Translations under genes and position numbers: made by a program
Origin: an uncultured beta proteobacterium
Lineage (GTDB): Bacteria > Pseudomonadota > Gammaproteobacteria > Burkholderiales > SG8-41
DNA length: 36,786 nt
Assembly (NCBI GenBank): GCA_903893565.1
Contig: CAITMU010000022.1
Span: 1 to 36,786, forward strand
Direction of reading: 5' to 3'
Part shown: positions 20,963 to 29,571 of the stretch, in pieces
How the letters are laid out: every line of letters starts with the position of its first letter
Position numbering within the stretch: the stretch's first letter is position 1
Notes under the pieces: model-generated
What the model saw: the letters and a program-made list of their open reading frames with translations, nothing else
The model's database searches: none
Told to the model about the DNA's origin: nothing

Positions 20963-23058
20963 TAGATCGCTCCAATGTTTGTAAGCGACGATCTGCTAGG
21001 AACAGTCAGAACTGAGTACAGGGTTGGTTGTGTTGTCCACACCCTAGTCGAAAAGTCTGTTCTGAACGTCCCCGCTGGCAACGCAAAGTTAGTTGGAAGC
21101 GTTGTTGGCGGTGTCAAGCCGTTGCCAACCAAGTTACCCCCCGGCGTGGCATCAAACGATGCAAACGTGTTGTTTGATACTGTACCGCCAGAAGTATTGC
21201 TGGCTAGTTGAGCGGCAGCAGTCCACGATGAATTATTGGATACCGTGTATCCGGTCGGAAGATTGTCATATTCCGCTCTTAGATTTATTCCGTTTGTCCA
21301 AGTAACGGCAGATTGCTCTCCAAACAAAGTCATGTTTGCTAAAGCATCGCCGCTTGCACCAATGATTGCATTACTAGAAAACAAAAGCGAATACATGGCA
21401 TCACTAAACTGAATTGCGTTGTAGTACGACGTAGATATAACGCAGGTATTTTTAAAATACCTAAATTTTGCGTTTGTTCTTGCGGAAGCGCCGTCACCAC
21501 CAACGCGCAAAAGATTTGCTGTTTGAGAAATAAGCACGTTACCGCAAACATCAGCATAGTTTTGATGCGAGCTTTCAGTATTTGGCCCCTGCAACCCCGG
21601 CAATTCAATGCAGTAATTACTGTTTACATTGTTTGGAACGGCAATCCAATTGTCGTAAATTCTTGCTGGAGAACGACACTTAATAGAGTTTGCTTCGTTG
21701 TTTGTGTAAACGCAATTTTTAACAGTTATTACCATATCAGGAAACGCATCTGGATTTCCCCCAAAATACGTTCCGTGTGCTTTATAAGTTGGATATACAC
21801 CGTCGCCGTTGTTATTAATCCAACAACGATCCATTGTAATAGAACCAGATCCAGTATCAAACGCCAAAAGTCCGTCTGCATTGTCTCTAATTACGCAATC
21901 CGTAAAAGTTACTCGGTGAGAACAGCTACTTGTTGATGCGCCAGTAACGATTCCAGACGAACATTTATCGGCAACAAACTCAAGTCCTTGGAAATTAGTA
22001 TCCGATCCTGCTCTTACCCAAAGGTTATACCAGTACGATCCCGGCGTTCCGTCAGACAAACTACCGTTTGTAATGATTGGCCTAGTAGCAGCGCCCGGTG
22101 CGGCTTTGATTGTGATTGGCAATGCTTGTGTACCAGACCTTGTAAGGGTTTGAGCGCCAAGGGCAGAATATTGAAAATTGATTGCTGCTTTGAATGTGCC
22201 GCTTGTATAACTAGACAAACGCATTCTAATTTTTGTTGCGCCTGAGTAATTTGTTGAATCAGTGCTAATTAATCCCGCCCGGCAAATATAAGTTCCGGTA
22301 AACACAAACGTTGTTGATGTTGTTGCGCCAGAAACCGTTAATGCTGACCATGATCCGCTGACAAACTTTTCAAACGTAATTGTTCCAACGCCTGCCGTTG
22401 AAATAATAGAAAAGCCCATCGTTGTTTCGCCAGCAAGCGTATATTCGATGGTTTGATTAACAGCATTCATTGTGCCGTTATAGGCGGTTGGGCCATAAGT
22501 TCCCGAATCTATTTCAACAGTATCGCCAGCGCGGAGCAAAGACAAAACGCTGTAAAGCTGCGTGTATGTTCTTCCAGAGCCAACCTGAAAAGTTTGCGGG
22601 GAACGATCATTGTTGACGTTTTGATAGTTGAAAGTCAGCAAATAGTTATCAGTTCCACCGCTAACAGACCTGAACGATATAGTTGCAATTCCAACCGCCG
22701 CATATGTCGCGCTAGTGGTTAGCCTGACTCTTAAAGTATTGCCATTTGCAATAGCTTGTTCACCCGTTGCAAAAGCGCCGCCATTTACACTTAGTTCAAA
22801 CGACCCGTATGCGGTACTGACATATGTCAAAGCTGGCGTATAAGCAGTTGCTTGCAAGCCAGCAAGCGTTACAGACTCAGAGATAATCTGTGTCGAAACT
22901 GCGGTTTGCATTGAAGTTGGCATTGCAACCCCGCCGCTAAAGTATGTAGACGTAATTCCCGGCTGATTGCCAATGTACCGAACGCCCGTGTCAAGAACTA
23001 CGGGAGAACTTGTAGTCGCCGCAAACCAGCTACCGTTTCCAACAAGTACATAGCCCAT
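20962..23058 (-). CDS. Tailspike-like protein with right-handed beta-helix
   Basis: 698 residues from the ATG at 23058; a TTG at 23073 is rejected. The N-terminal part (about 1-160) is a beta-rich attachment domain. From QTFQVGSGRTYTQLYSVLSL (about residues 160-180) on, GDTVEIDSGTY and the serial short strands (VTFTDCVIRDNADG, ITMDRCWINNNGDG, ITVKNCVYTNNEAN) are the rungs of a parallel beta-helix of the pectate-lyase/tailspike type. Such spikes bind or cut surface polysaccharide. No catalytic residues can be assigned by eye. TGATG overlap with the upstream gene. Confidence 0.8.
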   Translation of the reverse strand: MGYVLVGNGSWFAATTSSPVVLDTGVRYIGNQPGITSTYFSGGVAMPTSMQTAVSTQIISESVTLAGLQATAYTPALTYVSTAYGSFELSVNGGAFATGEQAIANGNTLRVRLTTSATYAAVGIATISFRSVSGGTDNYLLTFNYQNVNNDRSPQTFQVGSGRTYTQLYSVLSLLRAGDTVEIDSGTYGPTAYNGTMNAVNQTIEYTLAGETTMGFSIISTAGVGTITFEKFVSGSWSALTVSGATTSTTFVFTGTYICRAGLISTDSTNYSGATKIRMRLSSYTSGTFKAAINFQYSALGAQTLTRSGTQALPITIKAAPGAATRPIITNGSLSDGTPGSYWYNLWVRAGSDTNFQGLEFVADKCSSGIVTGASTSSCSHRVTFTDCVIRDNADGLLAFDTGSGSITMDRCWINNNGDGVYPTYKAHGTYFGGNPDAFPDMVITVKNCVYTNNEANSIKCRSPARIYDNWIAVPNNVNSNYCIELPGLQGPNTESSHQNYADVCGNVLISQTANLLRVGGDGASARTNAKFRYFKNTCVISTSYYNAIQFSDAMYSLLFSSNAIIGASGDALANMTLFGEQSAVTWTNGINLRAEYDNLPTGYTVSNNSSWTAAAQLASNTSGGTVSNNTFASFDATPGGNLVGNGLTPPTTLPTNFALPAGTFRTDFSTRVWTTQPTLYSVLTVPSRSSLTNIGAI

Positions 23059-25103
23059 CAGCCGGTCACCCAAGTAACACTGTTTTGTAATGCGTATGTT
23101 GGACTACTAGCACGCTCAGAGTCCACCGTTACGTTCATGGTTGCAGCGCCCGACAGCGTTGCTTCTACTGCAAACTTCAACGCTTGTTTAGTGCGGATAG
23201 CATCACCCAGCGGCATCAGAGCCGTCTGTACTTTTACAGAAATGGTGTTTGCGCTGGTGTTGTACAGCTTGTAGAGATTTAGCCCAATATTGCCGTACAA
23301 GTTAACTGCGCCACCAGCAGGTACAGACGTTGTGTAAGCAACGCTACCTTGGCTGCTTAAGAACCACTTTTTGTCGAAGAAGATTGCTTGTACAGGTCTA
23401 GAACCCAAGACCGAATCGACGTACGTGAAGCTAAATGCCGCGCACAGGATGTTGTTAAGCATGACCTGGCCGCTTGTAACCGGCTGCGTAAAGTCGATAA
23501 ACGGGAAGATGCCATCTAGCGAATCCGATATCTTATTGGTGGTCGACCCGATCAGGGCATACACACCATAGTTGTTCATAAACAGTACGTTTCTGAAGTA
23601 CGCAAACGCTATGCCACCTATCGGGCTACCCACGCTGGCGCTGACGTTGGTGTTTGTAAACAGCGTTGCCCCGGTGGTACCTACTCGGACATCTGAGAAA
23701 ACGTTGATGCTGTCCTCTCCAAAGATGTACAAGAAATTGTTTGCTGACAGCAGTGACTTGATGTTGCTGTGCAGGGTGGTATCCGAGAGCGTAAGACTAC
23801 CCGCTGAGACGCTTGTAAAGTCGCTGTAGGAGCCTGCCGCGCTGTAGAACATATTCCTGCCGCTTGCGACCCACACGCGGCCTGAGAACGTCGCTACGTC
23901 TGTGATGGTGTCGGTGGTAGCGTAGGCAGTAGCAGTAGCGTTAACGGTTGCGCCCCCGCCCGTGATAGTGACGGTAGGTGCGCTGGTGTATCCGGTACCA
24001 GGATTGGTCATCACCACTTGGCTGACGACGTTACCGCTAAGGATGGCGGTAGCGGCTGCTGCTGACCCGCCTCCACCGCTAAAACTCACCACCACGTTAG
24101 AAGCGTTGCTGTATCCAGACCCGCCGGTATTTACCAGCACGGCAACCGTGCCGGTCTTGAAAGTCAGCAGTTGTGCAAGTGCGGTGGCGTTAGCGCCGGT
24201 ACTGCTGGTAAACGTGACGGTTGGCGGTGAGGTATACCCAGATCCAGCGTTTGTCACCGCAAGTGCGGTAACTGACCCGTTTCCAAGTACCGCAGTTGCG
24301 TTAGCGCCAGATCCGTTGTGGTTGGCGGTAATTGTGATTGTCGGAACAGACAAATACCCGTTGCCGGGGTTGGTGATGATGATCTGGTCTACTTTGCCGC
24401 TTGTCAGAACTGCATATGCAGTTGCTCTGACCCCGCCTACCGTTTCAGGAACAGAAAAAGTAACGGTAGGAAGACTGTCGTACAAACTTCCGTCGTTGGT
24501 AATTTTGGTATCTATCACCGTGCCTGCGCCTGCGGTGATAAACGCAAGTGCGGTGGCTTGCACACCGTTACTGTCGTTAGGTGCGCTGATAGTTACAAGC
24601 GGTGCAGTCAGGTAGCCGCTGCCGCCGTTAACAACAGACAACGTTCCTACAGACCCCACCGCAACAACTGCGTTGCTGCCTCCGTTCCAGTTGTACAAAC
24701 CTTTGCTGGGATCACCAATAATTACTCGGTCAGACTTGTACTGGCTGACTTTTACGCCCGAGCTGGAAAACGTGCCTGCTGCTGCGACGTTGCCCTGCGT
24801 ACCAGCGGTGATGTTGAAGTATTCCAGTGCCCCGTTAGCCTCTGAAGCCAGCACGTAATCCTGATTGTTCAGGTTGACTGACCACAGAGAAACAATTGTG
24901 TTTGACCACGTAACCGCAACGTTGCTGGCTAGGTAAACTTGAGACTGAGACTGCAAGACCTTGATGTTGCCAGCCCCGATAGGCATGGCATTCTCAAGCC
25001 AGGAAAACTCAGAGTCTTCAATAGCCGTGCGGTTAGCCTTGGTGTTAATACCCTTAAAGTTCTTGATGACCGCATAAGACTTCTTCTGCTCTTGCGCGGC
25101 CAT
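23058..25103 (-). CDS. Tail nozzle/stabilisation-type protein with six internal repeats
   Basis: 681 residues. The N-terminus, NFKGINTKANRTAIEDSEFSW followed by LENAMPIGAGNIKV, resembles the start of podovirus nozzle (tubular B / gp10-like) propeller proteins, and the C-terminal 280 residues look like propeller strands (GEDSINVFSD, NVLFMNNYGVYAL). Inserted in between (about residues 153-400) are six imperfect repeats of about 40 residues centred on NxGxGY-x-PxVTI. The nozzle call is supported by position next to the adaptor; the repeat insert is unusual. Confidence 0.7.
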   Translation of the reverse strand: MAAQEQKKSYAVIKNFKGINTKANRTAIEDSEFSWLENAMPIGAGNIKVLQSQSQVYLASNVAVTWSNTIVSLWSVNLNNQDYVLASEANGALEYFNITAGTQGNVAAAGTFSSSGVKVSQYKSDRVIIGDPSKGLYNWNGGSNAVVAVGSVGTLSVVNGGSGYLTAPLVTISAPNDSNGVQATALAFITAGAGTVIDTKITNDGSLYDSLPTVTFSVPETVGGVRATAYAVLTSGKVDQIIITNPGNGYLSVPTITITANHNGSGANATAVLGNGSVTALAVTNAGSGYTSPPTVTFTSSTGANATALAQLLTFKTGTVAVLVNTGGSGYSNASNVVVSFSGGGGSAAAATAILSGNVVSQVVMTNPGTGYTSAPTVTITGGGATVNATATAYATTDTITDVATFSGRVWVASGRNMFYSAAGSYSDFTSVSAGSLTLSDTTLHSNIKSLLSANNFLYIFGEDSINVFSDVRVGTTGATLFTNTNVSASVGSPIGGIAFAYFRNVLFMNNYGVYALIGSTTNKISDSLDGIFPFIDFTQPVTSGQVMLNNILCAAFSFTYVDSVLGSRPVQAIFFDKKWFLSSQGSVAYTTSVPAGGAVNLYGNIGLNLYKLYNTSANTISVKVQTALMPLGDAIRTKQALKFAVEATLSGAATMNVTVDSERASSPTYALQNSVTWVTG
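23904..24647 (-). repeat. Six-fold about-40-residue protein repeat
   Basis: Within the nozzle-like protein the units begin near residues 153, 199, 240, 280, 320 and 361. Recognisable cores are NGGSGYLTAPLVTI, NDGSLYDSLPTVTF, NPGNGYLSVPTITI, NAGSGYTSPPTVTF, NTGGSGYSNASNVVV and NPGTGYTSAPTVTI, most followed by an Ala/Thr strand. Such repeats form small beta domains found in adhesins. Confidence 0.8.
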
Positions 25104-25104
25104 G

Positions 25105-25944
25105 TCAGTACGGTGTGCTGTAAGGGTTAGGAATTCGGCGGGTGTAGACAGAGTTCAGCACTGAACTTACGTGCTTGATGTACTCCTGTTTGAAAATTTC
25201 GGCTTCCCCGTAAGATTGTTCTTGGTACTTGGCTTTGTGTGCTGCGTAGAACGACACAGGCCGGTTGTACGGCTCCATGATCGTGTCAACGTCACTAGTC
25301 AGAACCAAGTCCGTAGGCAAGACAACAGAATCAATCTCGATGCTGTAAGTCTGGTCGGGGATTGGTGCTATGTAAATCTGCGCTTGACCGTACACGCTAA
25401 ATGCGATCGGTCTGCCCATGTAGTTCTGCCAGTAGCGCAGGTCGCTGTTGAACTGCGTCCACGGCATATACCGCAGCGGGATACGGCTGTTACCCCAGTA
25501 CAGGGTGACGTTTAAGATGTCGAGCGTTGCCGCACCTTGGGGAAGGCTTGAGAACGGAATGATCTCAGCATTCTGGACATATTTAATCGTAGCTGTGCCG
25601 TTGGCAAAAGCAGCAGACGGCGGGGTAGCAGAAACCCCATCAGGATAGGGCGGTGCGGTTGTTCCAAGGACGCCACCTACAGTTACTTGGTAAATGTAGA
25701 TGTTGTAGTAGATGTAGTTGTTGACCGCAACGACAGCGCCAGCAGACCAAGCAGTAGCAGCCACACCGCTAGGTGCAAGTGGTGAATAAGTTTGCTGAAG
25801 AGTCCGCAAGCATCCGGTGTCACGAACAACACGGGCGCGGGCCTCATTAATGTAGGTCGTTAGGTCTGCGTCTGTCCAGAAGTTGGCGTTGGCATCATGT
25901 AGAAGCCGTCGCACTTCCGCTAGGTAGGTAGATAGGGTCGCCAT
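25105..25944 (-). CDS. Head-to-tail adaptor (P22 gp4 / tubular A type)
   Basis: 279 residues. The N-terminus LSTYLAEVRRLLHDANANFW followed by TDADLTTYINEARARVVRDTGC is the helical signature shared by phage head-tail adaptor proteins, which form the ring below the portal. The middle is beta-rich (about residues 60-200), and helices return near the end (YAAHKAKYQEQSYGEAEIF). Its place between capsid genes and the nozzle-like gene fits. One base separates its stop from the next start. Confidence 0.8.
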   Translation of the reverse strand: MATLSTYLAEVRRLLHDANANFWTDADLTTYINEARARVVRDTGCLRTLQQTYSPLAPSGVAATAWSAGAVVAVNNYIYYNIYIYQVTVGGVLGTTAPPYPDGVSATPPSAAFANGTATIKYVQNAEIIPFSSLPQGAATLDILNVTLYWGNSRIPLRYMPWTQFNSDLRYWQNYMGRPIAFSVYGQAQIYIAPIPDQTYSIEIDSVVLPTDLVLTSDVDTIMEPYNRPVSFYAAHKAKYQEQSYGEAEIFKQEYIKHVSSVLNSVYTRRIPNPYSTPY

Positions 25945-25956
25945 AGTTCACCATGT

Positions 25957-26256
25957 TCAGGCCCGTTTGCCGCGTTGAATCGGCAGTGCTACCACCCCCG
26001 TATTATCAGGCATCGCAACCGGCCCTTCTGTAATACGGAATTTATCTAATTTCTTTAGCCCCTCTGGGATGTCCGTTGATAGACGAATCCACCCCAGTCG
26101 AGCAAGGTACGGTTCCTTGTCAGGGTCGCACCATCCAAAAATATGTCGCGCAGCTTCCGGAGAGATCTCAACTGCCCTGCCAGCGGGGATGTGAACTCCC
26201 ACACCGGCATAGGCATCATTGAAATCTACATCAGTAGCGTTGTGAACAAACGGCAT
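25957..26256 (-). CDS. Hypothetical small structural-module protein
   Basis: 99 residues: MPFVHNATDVDFNDAYAGVG, then IPAGRAVEISPEAARHIFGW (about residues 23-42), and a C-terminus ending in PIQRGKRA. I recall similar proteins between capsid and adaptor genes of podoviruses; they are unnamed and may be head completion or adaptor-associated factors. Overlaps the upstream gene by 1 nt. Confidence 0.65.
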   Translation of the reverse strand: MPFVHNATDVDFNDAYAGVGVHIPAGRAVEISPEAARHIFGWCDPDKEPYLARLGWIRLSTDIPEGLKKLDKFRITEGPVAMPDNTGVVALPIQRGKRA

Positions 26257-26720
26257 CAGAACGTCACAACGTCACCGTACACCCGAATGTCAAACGTCGC
26301 GTTAGCCACGGCGGTATTGACGTTGATGTACAGAGCTTGAGTAGAGTTACCACTAACAGCAGTATTGCTCGCAAAGTTGTTGGCAATAGCAATGTCTTGC
26401 CACGTTCCAACCACCGTCAAATTTGACAGCACGGTGTTAGCAGTAACCGCGTTAGCAGTCGCCACGTTGCCGGTAGGAGAAATTGTGACCGCAATGTTGG
26501 CAGCAGAAATGTTAGCGCTGGGGTTCTGAATCGTGATACGGCGAATAATTACTGAACCGCTGTTTGCAACCGCGCCGCCGGCAGTCAGACCACCATTAAG
26601 GATGGGTATTGACAACACGGCATTGCCGGTTGACGTAAGCGACAGCGTTTGCGCTCTGGCAACACAAAAGTTGCCAAAACTATCACTGTATAACTGACTT
26701 ACTGAGTCTGCATTAGCCAT
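26256..26720 (-). CDS. Putative capsid-associated beta protein
   Basis: 154 residues, Asn/Ala/Val/Thr-rich and mostly beta (LTSTGNAVLSIPILNGG, then VIIRRITIQNPSANIS). No motif recognised. Two adjacent small beta-rich genes downstream of the major capsid gene suggest head decoration or completion proteins, but this is positional inference. The start overlaps nothing; the stop overlaps the next start by 1 nt. Confidence 0.6.
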   Translation of the reverse strand: MANADSVSQLYSDSFGNFCVARAQTLSLTSTGNAVLSIPILNGGLTAGGAVANSGSVIIRRITIQNPSANISAANIAVTISPTGNVATANAVTANTVLSNLTVVGTWQDIAIANNFASNTAVSGNSTQALYINVNTAVANATFDIRVYGDVVTF

Positions 26721-26730
26721 TGTGGCCCCC

Positions 26731-27135
26731 TTAGCTCAGAAACGTGCCAGAGACAGGAGTGCCGCCGTTGACAGTAAACAGAGTGACGTTGACCGTACCG
26801 CTGATGGCATTGGCGCGAACGTTAAAGCCGTCCGAGACAATCATGCCGCCAGTGTTGTTACCCATTATAATCGTCCATGCGTTGGTCGACGTATTCGGGT
26901 TGTACGCGTTAATCTCGATGGTCAGGTTGGCGGTATTCGGAAGCCAGTACAGACCAGCGGGGATGTAAACCGCGCTGATCATGGCGGTGGCGTTGCCGCC
27001 GCCAACCGCCGACAGGTTGCCCGTCAAACCGCCGGTCAGATAACCAGCAATGTTTCCGGTAAGAGGCTGTGCATACGAACCCGCGCTGTTAGCAGCGGTG
27101 TTTGCAATGATGATTTTGTTAAGAGCCAAGGCCAT
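26731..27135 (-). CDS. Putative head decoration-like protein
   Basis: 134 residues, beta-rich with Asn/Gly/Ala: ANSAGSYAQPLTGNIAGYL (about residues 14-32), then YIPAGLYWLPNTANLTIEI (about 53-71). The gene directly follows the major capsid gene in the transcript, a usual site for decoration proteins. Size and strand content fit, but no known family is evident by eye. Confidence 0.6.
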   Translation of the reverse strand: MALALNKIIIANTAANSAGSYAQPLTGNIAGYLTGGLTGNLSAVGGGNATAMISAVYIPAGLYWLPNTANLTIEINAYNPNTSTNAWTIIMGNNTGGMIVSDGFNVRANAISGTVNVTLFTVNGGTPVSGTFLS

Positions 27136-27146
27136 TTCAGTTCTCC

Positions 27147-28157
27147 TTACAGACTAATGGAGTTGAGGCCTGAGACCCGAGTCATCGCTTTCGGCTTGGT
27201 GTTCACCAGTTCGGCAATCATCAGAACCGCACCGACATAACCGATCTGCCAGTTGGGCAGCGTCGATTCAAAGCCGGTAAACACAAACGAACCTTGCTCA
27301 TGAATGTAGAGCGACAAGTAGTTAGTGTTGACGAAGTACAGGGTGCCTTCAGGGCAATACGGATCAGGATAGATCGGCACGCCAGCAACCATCAGAGCGC
27401 GGAACGCTGCCGACGGGCCGTTTGCATCACCATCAAATCCATGACCGGGAGTAATGACGTATTGCTCTTGACCCACAAAGTCTTGGGCCAGCAACGTCCA
27501 GGTTCCAAATCCGCAAACGCCAAACGTCGGGACTTCAGCGCCATTTTTCACAGTACCGGAAATGTACTGGAGGATGTTCTGACGAGTCGGGTTGACGTTA
27601 CCGGCAGCGTAGACCTTCGACTTCCACCACGAATAGGTGCTACGGTTGATGTTGCCGTAGGTGGTCATGTTGGTCGAGTCGTCAATTGCGCCTGGCAGAC
27701 CAATAAACTGCTGAGTATTGGTCGTGTTGTTGTAGAGCGCGGTTGCCATCGCGTCCATCATGACGTTGGTCGTGTCATTCATTCGCGCTTCAATCAGCGG
27801 GATAATTGCAGCGTCCGTTTGGACTGCGCCTTCCATACCGAGAAAGGGCACGGGCGAAATCATCAGCTTGAGGTTGAACTCAGCGTTGAACGCGCCCTGC
27901 TGGACTGCCGGTTGAGCAAACGAACCGGAGTAGTCAGACCATTGTGCGTTGACAAACTGAGCGCCCTGCACGGGAACGGTGACAGATGACACACCACCGG
28001 ACGCCTGCTGCGAGTTGGCGATTAATGCCGCCAGCAGAGGAGTCGAGTTGTAGATCTGTACAACCAGTTTAGGAATGAATGCCCGGCGGGTGACGTACGT
28101 AAGCTCACTGTACTGAGTTGAGCCACTTGCCGGGATAATGCCGCCACCAATAGCCAT
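27147..28157 (-). CDS. Major capsid protein
   Basis: 336 residues. The sequence starts MAIGGGIIPASGSTQYSEL, then TYVTRRAFIPKLVVQIYNS; it continues with a helix-rich core, LLAQDFVGQEQYVITPGHGF (about residues 215-235), FRALMVAGVPIYPDP and a C-terminal IGYVGAVLMIAELVNTKPKA. This fits an HK97-fold capsid protein of the podovirus/siphovirus class. It follows the scaffold-like gene and precedes decoration-like and adaptor genes, the standard order. The homologous family cannot be named with certainty, but the assignment by size and context is strong. Confidence 0.8.
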   Translation of the reverse strand: MAIGGGIIPASGSTQYSELTYVTRRAFIPKLVVQIYNSTPLLAALIANSQQASGGVSSVTVPVQGAQFVNAQWSDYSGSFAQPAVQQGAFNAEFNLKLMISPVPFLGMEGAVQTDAAIIPLIEARMNDTTNVMMDAMATALYNNTTNTQQFIGLPGAIDDSTNMTTYGNINRSTYSWWKSKVYAAGNVNPTRQNILQYISGTVKNGAEVPTFGVCGFGTWTLLAQDFVGQEQYVITPGHGFDGDANGPSAAFRALMVAGVPIYPDPYCPEGTLYFVNTNYLSLYIHEQGSFVFTGFESTLPNWQIGYVGAVLMIAELVNTKPKAMTRVSGLNSISL

Positions 28158-28179
28158 GGCAAAATCCTTTTAGTTTAAA

Positions 28180-28710
28180 TTACAGCCCAATGGGCCGGTT
28201 CCGCTTACGCAGATCGTTGAGAGCCTTTGCTGCCTCATTGCGTGCGGCAGTAACAGGATTCTTCCAGTAGTTCGACAGATCGAACTTGCTGATCGTGGAC
28301 GGGTTGTAGGAACTCGGCGTGGGCGTTGCGGCCTGCTTCATCCACTGGTGATATTCGGCAGCGGTCTCATGGTTGGTGATACCGCGCTCAAGCATGATCT
28401 TCTCGACTTCACCAACGTCATTTTCCGAGTCAATCAGACCTTTTTTCATCAGCGACTGACGCCGACGATCCAGTTCTGCTTGAGCATCTTTTTCCGCGAG
28501 TTTGGCTTCCAGTGCCTGCACCCGTTCGTCAGACCTGCTGACAGCACGGTTGGTGTAATCCTCAATGTCGAGTTCGGGGATCGGCAGATCCGGCTTGACC
28601 TGTTTGGTCATCCGCAGAAAGTCACGGCGCGTCTTGGGGTTCTCGGCCAATTGCTGAGCAAGTGCCGCGAGTTCATCACGCGCATCCGGAGACAGATTTT
28701 CGAGTGACAT
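28180..28710 (-). CDS. Scaffolding-like protein
   Basis: 176 residues, highly charged and helical, with a coiled-coil heptad region (SRSDERVQALEAKLAEKDAQ, about residues 58-77), an acidic N-terminal half and a basic end (LNDLRKRNRPIGL) of the kind that binds capsid inner surfaces. Located just before the major capsid gene. Length and composition match capsid assembly scaffolds, which are removed on maturation. 1-nt overlap with the upstream gene. Confidence 0.75.
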   Translation of the reverse strand: MSLENLSPDARDELAALAQQLAENPKTRRDFLRMTKQVKPDLPIPELDIEDYTNRAVSRSDERVQALEAKLAEKDAQAELDRRRQSLMKKGLIDSENDVGEVEKIMLERGITNHETAAEYHQWMKQAATPTPSSYNPSTISKFDLSNYWKNPVTAARNEAAKALNDLRKRNRPIGL

Positions 28711-28892
28711 TAGATGACCTTCTTGCCGTCGCCGGGCTTGTTAACAGCCATACGGTTCTTGCTGATTTTGCTGGCAGCAGACAAGCCACCAAATGGCGAA
28801 AAACGCGGGGTGTTGTAGATCGGGCCGTTCATCTGATTGTTGTCGGTCGGACGACGGGGAGAACCAGCACCACGGGGTTTAAACAGATCCAT
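28710..28892 (-). CDS. Small basic hypothetical protein
   Basis: 60 residues: MDLFKPRGAGSPRRPTDNNQ, then a Gly/Asn/Pro-rich middle and a Lys-rich end (KISKNRMAVNKPGDGKKVI). Basic and low in hydrophobic residues, hence likely disordered. It lies between two capsid-module genes and overlaps the scaffold start by 1 nt. Similar to the 54-residue basic protein next to the portal gene in style. Possibly a nucleic-acid- or capsid-binding minor protein; no family recognised. Confidence 0.55.
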   Translation of the reverse strand: MDLFKPRGAGSPRRPTDNNQMNGPIYNTPRFSPFGGLSAASKISKNRMAVNKPGDGKKVI

Positions 28893-28895
28893 GAT

Positions 28896-29366
28896 TTATC
28901 CTTGCATGGGTTGAGGAGCGCCGCCTGCGGACGGCATACCTGGGGCACCGCCGCCGCCCATCATTGCCTTGACTTCAGGGCTTTGACCACCGGCTTGCGG
29001 AAGTTGCTGCATCATCTGAAGAATCTCAGATTGCTGTAGTTCGTTGGTTTTGCTCTTGCGCGGCCCAAGTACTGCGTGAATAGTTTTCAACGCGGCCATC
29101 ACTTTCTGACCTTCTTCTGACTCAGACCCAAGTGCGGGGAGACTTTGTTCCAGAAGGTCGAGCGCCATGCTCAGGTTGATGCGGGCGGCTTCTTTGCTAC
29201 CCATCTTGCTTTCTGGGGTAGACATCGGGGCTGCGCTGGGAGCGCCGCTTGCATCCGACATCGCGCCTGCTGAGGAAGTCGGGCCACCCTCACCGCCGGG
29301 TGCGCCTGTTGCGCCGCCTTGCTGGCTACGCATCATTTCCATCAACTTATCTGGCGGTACGCCCAT
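28896..29366 (-). CDS. Hypothetical Met/Gly/Ala-rich capsid-module protein
   Basis: 156 residues. The N- and C-terminal thirds are low complexity (GGATGAPGGEGG, SGAPSAAPMSTPE; KAMMGGGGAPGMPSAGGAPQ), framing a helical core (about residues 60-130, KEAARINLSMALDLLEQSL). The ATG at 29366 has GAGG 5 nt upstream. It is the first gene after the leftward promoter-like element at 29391-29419. It may be a packaging or scaffold cofactor, since such proteins are common between portal and capsid genes, but no firm function. Confidence 0.6.
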   Translation of the reverse strand: MGVPPDKLMEMMRSQQGGATGAPGGEGGPTSSAGAMSDASGAPSAAPMSTPESKMGSKEAARINLSMALDLLEQSLPALGSESEEGQKVMAALKTIHAVLGPRKSKTNELQQSEILQMMQQLPQAGGQSPEVKAMMGGGGAPGMPSAGGAPQPMQG

Positions 29367-29390
29367 ATAAACCTCAGAGGAGTTGGGCTG

Positions 29391-29419
29391 TTTTTACTTT
29401 ACGTGAAAGTAAATGTCAA
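29391..29419 (-). promoter_or_regulatory. Leftward sigma70-type promoter with inverted repeat in spacer
   Basis: On the minus strand: TTGACA (29419-29414, perfect -35), a 17-nt spacer, and TAAAAA (29396-29391; 4/6 match to TATAAT). The perfect 8-bp inverted repeat TTTACTTT/AAAGTAAA around ACGTG (29393-29413) covers the spacer and the -10, exactly where a repressor or activator would sit. It would drive the capsid module starting at 29366. Just upstream (29424-29450) is a TGGGGGG/CCCCCCA hairpin. Not experimentally known. Confidence 0.55.
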
Positions 29420-29423
29420 GCGG

Positions 29424-29450
29424 TGGGGGGTATTTAACCGAAACCCCCCA
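29424..29450. other. GC hairpin next to the promoter-like element
   Basis: TGGGGGG (29424-29430) pairs with CCCCCCA (29444-29450) around a 13-nt loop. There is no T-run on either strand, so it is not an intrinsic terminator; it may be a processing or protein-binding site immediately upstream of the -35 element. Confidence 0.5.
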
Positions 29451-29467
29451 AACGGAACCCTGAGGGA

Positions 29468-29509
29468 TTACTTGCGGCCTTTACGGCCTTTGCGAGCTTT
29501 GCGAGCCAT
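29468..29509 (-). CDS. 13-residue polybasic micro-ORF
   Basis: MARKARKGRKGRK: 8 of 13 residues are Lys/Arg. GGAG lies 7 nt before the ATG at 29509. Too short for gene-finding but clearly built of RK/GRK units. Paired with the next micro-ORF about 60 bases away on the same strand. A role in binding DNA or a phage RNA is possible. Confidence 0.45.
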   Translation of the reverse strand: MARKARKGRKGRK

Positions 29510-29571
29510 GATGGTTCTCCATTTGGCGAGCGGCCACTTATAAACCGGAAAGCAGCCATACCGGGTGAAAC

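Noticed and set aside
23059..23073. TTG start of the tailspike gene
   Set aside because: The ATG at 23058 is in a TGATG overlap with the upstream stop, the usual arrangement in this operon.
27294..27989. 231-residue rightward ORF antisense to the major capsid gene
   Set aside because: Composition and location mark it as an antisense shadow of the capsid gene, with no independent support.
29424..29450. GC hairpin as an intrinsic terminator
   Set aside because: No T-run on either side in either orientation.
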